From positions 717,700-745,514 of the forward strand of contig BFEA01000053.1 in NCBI GenBank assembly GCA_003427395.1: DNA of 27,815 nt, in the 5' to 3' direction. Position numbers and translations under genes: made by a program. The first letter of the stretch is position 1. Every line of letters starts with the position of its first letter. The stretch is from Chara braunii. Lineage: Eukaryota > Streptophyta > Charophyceae > Charales > Characeae. A model generated the notes under the pieces. The model was not told the origin of the DNA, made no database searches, and was given only the letters and a program-made list of their open reading frames with translations. Shown one piece after another: positions 20,275 to 27,815 of the stretch.

Positions 20275-20688
20275 ATGAGTTATTACACACTCTTTAGTGG
20301 ATTTCAGTTTCCACGGTCGTCGCCCTGTGGAGTGTATCAACGAGTACACTTCGAGACGCCTTGCTTAGCACACAGTGGGTTAGCGCACAGTTCGACAGCT
20401 GACCGCAGCGGGGTAGAGAAGGAAGGGAGCGCAGGGGAAAATGCAAAGTTCACTCGATTCTTGACCAATCCGACAGAGAAAGGAGTCGACTCTGAGGTTT
20501 CGAGTCATGGCGAACATGGTAGAGGTATTAGTTTTGGCGATAGATTAGAAAAATATGAATTAGTAAGGAAAGAGAAGTCGAAGATGGCGGGAAGACGAGC
20601 GGAGTGCAACGGAGAAAGGATAACTAATACATTTCTCGAAAGAATTGGTGGGCAAAAGAACCTACCTACGGGTTCTAAGGTAGGGTGA
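20275..20688 (+). pseudogene. Unidentified plus-strand open frame (137 codons)
   Basis: This frame starts with ATG at 20,275 and ends with TGA. The second half is hydrophilic and charged (for example GDRLEKYELVRKEKSKM), and the first half is Ser/His-rich. No signal peptide, membrane segment or domain is recognised. The antisense frame at 20,505-20,780 is its shadow. The length is compatible with chance in a locally GC-balanced stretch. It could equally be a piece of a retroelement polyprotein. Confidence 0.22.
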
Positions 20689-21027
20689 ATCGAATGACGA
20701 GCTTGGTTCGGCGAGTGGGGCTGTGTAGGAAAAGATCGGGAGAGAAAGAGGTGCATGAAGAGTCGAGAAGGAGAGATCATGTAGAATAGAAGTCTCCATC
20801 TCTCTTAACTTTTGAAGGATTTCAGTGAAATGAAAAACGAAATGAATGTTTCAGATCATTCTGAATTGACTGGCCGCGCCTAATTTTGAGTTTGGGCAGC
20901 GGCTTTGTCGAAATAAGGTTTGAGGGCTGCGTGCAAAGGAAGAGATTTAATGACCATCGTATCGTCATTACAGTGTGGATTACTCTACTGACATTGAAGT
21001 GTTGGTTTATATAGTCGGGGTCCTTCG

Positions 21028-21708
21028 CTATGTTGGGTATGAGTCTCTTCGCAGCCATGCTATCATTGATTGTCGTGGAAGAGTTGCCAACTGTTCTGGC
21101 TGAGGACTAAGGAAAACACATGACTCTGGCTGAAGGTTTAGCCAAATGAATTCGGAGGATGGAGCTGCGTATGGTCGTTTTCTGTGAAGCAAGCGATCGG
21201 GTTCCCTACCGCAGTTGTGTTGAAACGAACCGGAAAAATAATGAGCAATTGGTAGCATATATTTTCATTCTCTATAGGGAAGGTCATTGCCGTTTTTTTT
21301 GCGCTAATACTAGATGTTGATCGCATTACTGTTCTTAAAGCACTACCAGGGAGGATGCTGCGAGTAGTGTAGGTGGTCGTACTTGTCACCATTGTCTCAG
21401 GTCTGCATCATCGTGAAAGTCACGTCCTTCGTGAATGTACCTTTGTGTGTTCTAGCGGTCAATTTGTCCTTGATTTTGACGTTGGTCAGATTCATTATCC
21501 TGGCTAGAACCTTGTACCTCGTGATGCTCATTCGGACGAGGTATGGGCTATGGTGCTTGTCATAGTCACCGACGATACGTTGCTCGGTTATGGTATGAAC
21601 TCTGTTCGACAAGGGATCCATTGAGTTTGTAGGATGCTCCTTATCGTTAAATCGACTATTGTAATTGTCCTTGTTATCACCCATTTCTACGGTGCTTAGT
21701 ATTTGCAC
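21028..21708 (-). pseudogene. Unidentified minus-strand coding-like remnant
   Basis: The minus strand is open from 21,708 to a TGA at 21,397 (103 codons). It has a strikingly protein-like composition: Asp/Asn/Lys-rich at first (MGDNKDNYNSRFNDKEH), then basic with hydrophobics (RYKVLARIMNLTNVKIKDKL). The same frame reopens at 21,258-21,028 (76 codons) after about 138 bp with stops, and a second frame is open at 21,392-21,138. This pattern fits a decayed coding sequence with indels. I do not recognise the family. An inactive transposon gene or an old viral insertion are the main options. Confidence 0.3.
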
Positions 21709-22610
21709 TCACTGGTCTCATTTCCTTGGGAGAGGCATGGTTGTTCTTAGTTGGTGGAGTGATTTGATTGGTTAGTTCTATTAAAGAACGAGTCCTCAAT
21801 CTGCTAAATAGCTATGTAGGGACTTTCCCTCGTGGCCAGAAGGACAGTCGAACGACTAGTCAGCAAAAGCCAAACTCCTAATACAGAGAGGATTGAGTGA
21901 TTGAGGGTTTCCGAAGCTCGTCAATGAAGTACTCCAAGCTTGAAGTTTCGGCACTAACAAATTTTGCTGCTACAGTCCCGTCCCGACGCAATTATTTGGG
22001 CCGGTTTCAGCCAGCTTCAACAATTAGTATTGCCTGAGTGTCGACGTTGGTAACACTGCTGCAATGGGTGGGATACGTTACTATTTAAAGGGTTGTTTGC
22101 CTTCCCATTCAGTACTGCTAAGCCTGACTGTGGTGCACGACCGAGTGACTTACAACGTGGTGAAATATTCAAGTTTCCTGTCAGTCACCCTTAATCTGTG
22201 TGCGCATAGCAAGTTTGTGCCTCATAAGCAAACTTTGTCTTCGTACTCCTAGTCTATATAATTTTGTATTTTCGTTATTGACAGTGTATTTGCGGTAAGA
22301 CCCAACCTGGTTTTACACTACGGTTGTTGCCCAACAGTATATGCTCTTGAGGTGACTTGCTGCTGGGGGACGACACTGCAGTCTGGGGAGTGACTAAGCT
22401 CTATAAGGGAGGACCTTTGCTGCGATTTTGGAGGTCACCCGACAATCAACGGTGAGCAATCTGACTTCTGTTTGATCAGACTATTGCGCATTCTGGCTAC
22501 CTATTGTGGGACCCTTAGCCCCATGAAGATTACAAAGCTTTCTCCTGGGAGTTCAATTGTCCCTCTCTTGTATCTCGAGGGTCTGAAACCCCTCCTTCCG
22601 CCCTTCTCAC
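21709..22610. other. Unassigned intergenic sequence
   Basis: Mixed composition without long open frames, arrays or RNA motifs that I can identify. Confidence 0.5.
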
Positions 22611-22699
22611 TCTAAGTCTAATCTTGGTTACGAGAGGAAGGCGACAAGCGGGATTGCAACCCGTAGTACTGCATCAAAACTCTGTTGGGAGTCTGCCCA

Positions 22700-22800
22700 C
22701 CGACTGCAGAAGCTCTGTCGAAACTCGGACCCGCTCTGTCGGAACTCAGGAGGAGTTCTGAAGGTACGGAACTGAGAGGTAAATCTCCGTCTCCCTCTAT
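22700..22800 (+). repeat. ALSELRRSS motif copy outside the duplicon, with 21-bp internal repeat
   Basis: The DNA GCTCTGTCGRAACTC occurs twice, 21 bp apart (22,712 and 22,733), reading EALSKLG then PALSELRRSSE on the plus strand. The second copy parallels RALSEFRRNS in duplicon copy B and its tandem duplicate, and RALLELRRNS in copy A. The hairpin GAACTC-AGGAG-GAGTTC (22,742-22,758) has the same loop as in copy B but exchanged arms. Confidence 0.5.
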
Positions 22801-23040
22801 TAACCCAATCAAAACCCCTATCTGTATTTCTTGCTACAGTTTCACTAAGTATGATGTGTATATCCCATATTGACTTTGGGTTTGACCTTCAGAACACAAA
22901 TCAGACGTAAATAAAGGAATGTTTGTGCCAGTTTCAGTTTTGTTGTTTGTCTGAAAGCAGATTGTAAAAAGAGTTTGCATCCAGGGGAAAGGTGAGAGGA
23001 AGATGGTTTTCCTTGTGTTTGACTGGGTCAACCAAAGGCT

Positions 23041-23770
23041 GGGCAAGTCTCCATAACTTTGGATGGTCCAACGCTATGTTCATTTTGATTGTCTGGAAAA
23101 TCAGACAGGTTTCCATAAGTTTGGATGATTTGGTTGCTTTGACTTGCGATGACTATTTGTGATTGTTTTTTCAGGGACCAAGCAAGCTTCCATATGTTTG
23201 GATGGCTTGATTGTCTTACTTCATTTGGGATTTCTCATGTTTATTAGTTTTTGGGAAGAGTTGAGCAAGTTTTACAAGTTTGAATGACTCTAATTCTGCT
23301 TATTTGTTCTGAGCTAAGATCAAGCGAAGAACTGGACAGGCTTCCATAAGTTTGGATGGTCTGGAGCCACGCACTGCTGAAACCAAAAAGGGTAAATTTG
23401 TCGATATCTTTATAGTATTTTACTTATGAACAGGCTAGTCAGACATGTTTCCATAAGTTTTGATGGTCTGACAATAGTTTATCACAAACTGAGAAGAGTA
23501 GCAATTATGAGTAAACTTGTGGTAAGAAGGGGATGGCTGAACCTTGTTTCTAAGTTGAACAGTTCAGTCATATGCTGTCTCAAAAGACTAAGTGCATAAA
23601 GGTAAAAGGTATATATTATTTGGATATTTTAAACAGTTCTGGGCGACTAGGTTGGACGGCTTAGTCATAAGCCTAAGGAAGAGAAAAATTGTGGAGCCCT
23701 ATATTTATGTACATCCAATGATCGAGCTAGATAGTTTTCCATAAGTTTGGATGGTCTAGCTTTATGCCTT
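23041..23770 (+). repeat. Degenerate minisatellite with CCATAAGTTTGGATGG core
   Basis: Cores lie at about 23,051, 23,113, 23,190, 23,272 (diverged), 23,344, 23,451 and 23,739, commonly in the context GACAGGTTTCCATAAGTTTGGATGGTCTGG. Spacing is irregular (about 62 to 107 bp, then a 288-bp gap). The core has CCAT at one end and ATGG at the other, so it can form a short stem. Confidence 0.88.
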
Positions 23771-23964
23771 ATATAAGCTAGGTATAAGGGAAAAATCATT
23801 GAAAAGCTATAAACTATTGTTTGATAAGGTTTAACCTTGGTGTCGATGAGAGTACTTACCATTGTGGCTTGGCCTTGTATCACTCGAGGTTAAAAGTCCC
23901 GAAAATCTTCGGGGAATCGTCCAGTGAAGCTTGCAACAAATTTTTAATGAATTTGCTAAGGAGT

Positions 23965-25240
23965 TGTAATGTTCGGCGAAGCCTTGGGGGGGGTTGTTGG
24001 GTGGGCGACCCCTAAGAACAACCAAGTTCCCAAAGAAGAAAAAGAAGAAAAAAAAGTATAATCTTAAGCGAAGTCTTGGGGAGGATTAGCAGGTGGAAGA
24101 CCCTTAAAAAAGGCTAAGTTTCCGAAGAAAAAAAAAAAAACGAAAAAAAAGTGTAATCTTCAGCGAAGCCTTCAGCAGGACTGGTGGGTGGTTGACCTCT
24201 AAAAACGACTAAGTTTCCAAGGAAGAAAACGAAGAAAAAAAAGTGTAATCATCGACGAACCCTTGGGGAGGGTTGGTGGGTGCGAGACCCCTAAAAAAAG
24301 TCTAACTTCCCGAAGAAGAAAAAAAAATAAAAAAAGTGCAATCTTCGACGGAGACTTGGGGAGGGTTAGAAGGTGGGAGACACCTAAAAAAATAGTTAAG
24401 TTCCCGAAGAAGAAAAAAAAAAAAAAAAAGTGTAATCTTCGACGAAGTTTTGGGGAGGGTTGGTGGGTGAGAGACCCCCTAAAAACGGCTAAGTTCGCAT
24501 AGAAGAAAACGAAGACAAAGAAGTGCAATCTTTGGTAAAGCCTTGGGGAGGCTTCGTGGGTGGGAGACCCTGTAAAACGGCTAAGTTTTTGAAGATGAAA
24601 AAAAAAAAAAAAAAATGTAATCTTTGGCGACGCCTGTGGGAGGGTTAGTAGGAAGGACCACTAAAAAACGACTAGGATTGGTGGGTTGGGACCTCCTAAA
24701 AACGGTGAAGTTCCTAAAGAAGAAAAAAACAAAATAAAATGTATAATCTTCGACGAAGCCTTGCGGACGGTTAATGGGGTGTAACAAAAAAAGTGTAATC
24801 ATTAGTGAAACCTTGAGGAGGGTTGTTATGTGACACGCTTTTAAAGACGACTACGTTTCTAAAGAAAAAAAAAAGAATAAGAAGTGTTATCTTCGATCAA
24901 CCCCTTGGGAGAGTTGGTGGGTGAGACGCTTCGTAAAAACAGCTAAGTTTTTAGAGAAAAAAAATTAGAAAAAAATGTTGAATCTTTGGCGAAGCCTTGG
25001 AGAGAGCGACTACGTGGGAGGTCCCTAAAAACAACTAATTTCCCGAAGAAGAAAAAAAAGAAAAACAAGTGTAATCTTCGGCGCAGCCTTGAGGAGGGTT
25101 AGTGGGTAGCAGACCTCTACAGACAACTATATTCCCGAAGAAAAAAAAAAAAATAGTGTAAATTTCGGCAAAGACGTGAGGAGGTTTGGTGAGCAACAGA
25201 CCTCTAAAAACAACTAACTTTTTGAAAGAAAAAGGCATAG
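23965..25240 (+). repeat. ~93-bp tandem array (about 14 units)
   Basis: The unit has three parts: GCGAAGCCTTGGGGAGGGTT with GGTGGGTGGGAGACCCCTAA, then AACGGCTAAGTTCCCGAAGA, then an A-rich tract and GTGTAATCTTC. ATCTT landmarks fall at 24,061, 24,156, 24,248, 24,341, 24,435, 24,528, 24,620, 24,746, 24,798, 24,889, 24,982 and 25,074, giving a period of 88-95 bp apart from one 126-bp and one 52-bp unit. Minus-strand Phe-rich open frames here come from the A-tracts. Confidence 0.96.
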
Positions 25241-26440
25241 TCAAAATAAATTAGGAAAAAATAGTAACTCGTAATAATCTCAGAAAGTACAGATGAATAG
25301 ACATGACCAACACTCATCAAGAATCCTCACTCATCCCTTTAAGGTCTCTTCCTCAATCTCTCACTTGGTTGTGTGTCTCGTGTGCCTTGAGCTACGTCTA
25401 TGTACCTCCTGAGATTGTGACTTTCAGATATAGAGTTACCTAAAGCCCACAAGTTCCGAACACTTTCAGCGAAGACCAGAGATGAAGAAGTCAACCATGA
25501 CACAAAACTCCTCTCATAGACTAAAAAGATATGATTTAGAAAAGATCCCCTGTCTATGATGTTGGAACTCTGAGGGTTCGGTCATCGCCTCGTCGTCAAT
25601 TTTAACAGGGAAGATATACCTCTTGGTAAGGTCCACCAGGTTTCCCCTGTTTGTGCCATATGTAATGAACTGGAAGCCTCTTGGAACTTGAATTACGGAT
25701 CAACTTTTTGCCGCTCTCATCAAACTCTCGCTTTCTCTCCTCAACATATTTGGCACCTCAGATCCAGACTGAGTCGGAGTGCTTATGGGTTTCCTTTCCC
25801 TCTTTTAGAAAGAGCCTCAAGTCTTAGATAACACCTTATAAAAACTCAGTGAGAATGACAAAGATTAACATATTTTATTGTTTGAAAGCAGCTGCACTGA
25901 CATATCGATACTGAAAAGCATCCTTGAGGACAATTTGATTGAGACTGGTCAAGATTGACTCACCGACTGGAAATGATTGAATGATACTCATGTGCAGAGG
26001 CTAAAACTGGATCCAATATCAATGTCTTTTGATAGTTCTATCCGATTGATGTTGATCTCCAAAATGACTATAAATGACTTAATAACGATTGACATTGACC
26101 AAAGATTACTCACACTCCTCGGATGGTTAAACTGCTAAATTAAAAAGTCACCAAATGTTGATCACTTGATAGCAGGGCACTGGGAAATGATGCGGATTAA
26201 TGAATAACATTTGACAATGAGTGCATCGGCAAGGTCTTGGCATAAAAAACCTAAACACTTTCACATTCTCTCGAACTTCACCCTGACCTGCTTGGTTGTC
26301 TCTAGAGATGAGTGGACACTGTGCAGTCTTTCATCTAACCCATGAAAGCAAATCACATACTCGATGAATTTTTGGTCTTTCACTACTCCGGGTGTCCTTC
26401 CCCTTATCATTTTTAAATAAAATGAAACGTAAGCAACTGC
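25241..26440. other. Unassigned intergenic sequence
   Basis: AT-rich mixed sequence. No open frame of note, no tandem repeat, no RNA gene. Short minus-strand fragments looked weakly protein-like, but no motif supports a call. Confidence 0.55.
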
Positions 26441-26639
26441 TTGGCCATCCCACTCTTGCGCTTTATTCCATTAAAGAGTGAGAGGCATAACAAGGATATA
26501 CTTGTTATACATGACTCTCCCTCATACCCGAAAGGAGTGACACTGCTCACAAATGGTAGTCTTCTCCCGAGAACCTATGAATCCCCCTTGGAGGTGGCCA
26601 CGCGCAGCCTAGGCCTTGACCCCACGACCATGAGAAAAA

Positions 26640-27030
26640 AAAATAAAAATAAAAATCCTACATTACCCGACCGAACATCCAGACAACCAATCGTTCGTCC
26701 GCCCGGGGCCCTACGTCTGATCGGTGGGGAAATTGGGGGGGGCGCTTCCATGGGGAATCGGACGCTGTGAGGGTGAGAAGTGGGCAGGGGCGAAGCGGGG
26801 GAGCCGAAGAGGCCGGTAGGGCCTTTAAAATAAAAAACAAAAATGACCCGATCTTGACCATTAGATCTTTGAGATTGACGACCCAGATCAGGTCGATTTC
26901 AAATTCGAATTCCGAGGCGCTGCAACTCTCTCTCGGGCGCGACTTTGACCAGCCCTGTCGGTGGAGTTCGGCGTTGCAGTTGCCGAACTCCGACGACCGC
27001 AACCCACTTGCCATCGCCCGCCCGTGCCAG
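26640..27030 (+). promoter_or_regulatory. Candidate plant promoter and first exon, donor at 27,030/27,031
   Basis: The base composition changes abruptly to GC-rich. A CCAAT motif lies at about 26,686-26,690 and a TATA-like TTTAAAATA at 26,823-26,831. A segment of the type GACCATTAGATCTTTGAGAT (26,857-26,876) resembles those seen in many plant 5' regions. The stretch ends at a perfect donor, CAG|GTGAGT (27,028-27,036). No ATG with a long in-frame extension precedes the donor: the ATG at 26,749 reaches a stop after six codons. Exon 1 would therefore be mostly untranslated, or the gene may be inactive. The coding part would lie to the right of the window. Confidence 0.35.
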
Positions 27031-27050
27031 GTGAGTTTGCTTCCCTTCGT

Positions 27051-27815
27051 CCTCCACCTCCTCTTCCTCTTCCTCTTCCGCCTTCTGATTCTCATGTCCT
27101 CCTCCAGATCCTCCTTTCGTTATCCTCTTTCGTTACTCCCCCTCGTCCTTATTGTCGTTCTTCTCCTCTTGGTCTTCCACTTAGTCCTCCATGGGATCCT
27201 CCCCCTCCTCGTAATCCTCATAATCCTCGTACATTCTCTCCTCCCCGTCCTTCCCTTATTCTTCCTCGACCTTCTCTTCTTCCTCCTCCTCCTCCTCCTC
27301 CTCCTCCTCCTCGTCCTACATTTCCTCCGCTTCCACCTCCTCCTTTTCTTCCTCCTCCTTCTCCTCCTCTTCCTCTTCTTCCTCTTCCCCATCCTCCTCC
27401 TCGTCTTCTTCCTTTGCATCGTCCTAGTCCTCGTTGTCGTTATCCTCCTCATTGTCCTCCTCCTCCTCCCCTTCTTCTTTTACCTCGATGTCCTCCTAGT
27501 CCACGTCGACCTCCTCCACCTCGTCCTCGTCGTCCTCCTCCTCCTCCTCCTCCTTCTCTTCTTCTTCTTCCTCTTCCCCATCCTCCTTCTCCTCCTCCTC
27601 CTCGTCGTCATCCTCCTCGTTGTCCTCCTCCTCCTCCTCCCCCCTTCCCCCCCCCCTTCTTCTTCTTCTACCTCGATGTCCTCCTCCTAGTCCTCATTGA
27701 CCTCCACCTCGTCCTCGTCGTCCTCCGCCTTCTCCTCCTCGTCCTCGTCCTTGTCCTCGTCGTTCTCCCTGTCCTCCTCCTCCTCCTCCTCCTCAAACTC
27801 CGCCTGCTCCCCCCC
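27051..27815 (+). repeat. TCC/TTC polypyrimidine tract with 188-bp higher-order repeat
   Basis: This is near-continuous pyrimidine triplet sequence. The phrase TACCTCGATGTCCTCCT recurs at 27,481 and 27,669 (188 bp apart) with similar flanks, showing unit-level duplication. The long plus-strand frame through it (Leu-rich) and the Arg-rich minus frame are translations of the repeat. On the minus strand another frame reads mostly Glu/Asp from the right window edge to a TAG at 27,687-27,689. If the region is transcribed rightward after the donor at 27,030 it would be intronic. Confidence 0.9.

Noticed and set aside
12940-22600. Intact LTR retrotransposon
   Set aside because: No paired long terminal repeats, primer-binding site, polypurine tract, or reverse transcriptase, integrase or protease motifs could be found by reading.
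24263-24502. Lys-rich plus-strand open frame in the 93-bp array
   Set aside because: It is a repeat translation. The apparent nuclear-localisation-like Lys runs come from the A-tracts.
25600-25760. Weakly Cys/His-containing minus/plus peptides suggesting a LINE zinc-binding region
   Set aside because: Spacing does not fit a known zinc-binding pattern, and the frame is short and interrupted.
27120-27452. Arg/Lys-rich minus-strand open frame resembling a basic nuclear protein
   Set aside because: It is simply one frame of the GGA/GAG repeat; the composition follows from the triplet repeat.
26767-27690. 307-codon plus-strand open frame
   Set aside because: It begins at GTG and runs across a perfect splice donor into translated TCC repeat (Leu-rich). 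Only the first ~88 codons are non-repetitive, and no domain is recognised.
1-27815. CRISPR array, prokaryotic operon or phage module
   Set aside because: The tandem arrays have degenerate units with no unique spacers of constant length, there is no ribosome-binding-site-organised coding, and the sequence is clearly eukaryotic in character.

Overview
This is eukaryotic nuclear DNA, most likely from a land plant. It is rich in microsatellites and minisatellites, has purine/pyrimidine-skewed tracts, carries two unresolved bases (1813 and 5965), and contains no intact gene that I recognise. The plant call is an inference from repeat style and from one plant-like promoter/first-exon segment at the right end. 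No organelle, bacterial or rRNA sequence is visible, and I cannot name the species.

Layout. (1) Positions 1-12,939 are dominated by a direct duplication. Copy A (1-4,821, cut by the window edge) and copy B (from at least 5,695 to 12,939) match segment by segment, at roughly 85-90 % identity where I compared them by eye. A short spacer (4,822 to about 5,340) with its own weak repeats lies between them. Copy B has gained a 1.4-kb AT-rich insertion with GC-rich hairpin modules (6,221-7,618) at a microsatellite that is uninterrupted in copy A. It also carries a young 537-bp tandem duplication (11,634-12,707). Many long open frames here are artefacts of purine-rich strands. (2) 12,940-15,350 is mostly unassigned. 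It holds one moderately long minus-strand open frame, a candidate tRNA-derived SINE and a 53-bp tandem repeat. (3) 16,690-17,062 is an 83-bp tandem array in which every unit is packed with inverted repeats. It lies about 110 bp upstream of a decayed coding region (17,173-18,858) whose last 283 codons keep one frame broken by five TGA/TAG stops. (4) 18,860-22,900 has several coding-like fragments that I cannot identify. (5) 23,040-25,240 has two minisatellite families, one of them a roughly 14-copy, 93-bp G-run-containing array. (6) 26,640-27,030 resembles a plant promoter and first exon ending in a perfect CAG|GTGAGT donor. It is followed by a 760-bp TCC-type tract with a 188-bp higher-order period.

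Nothing suggests a working gene cassette. The value of the window is structural: nested duplications that can be ordered in time, an insertion with an empty-site comparator, hairpin-rich arrays and a decayed unidentified coding unit. All protein calls are tentative because no search could be run.
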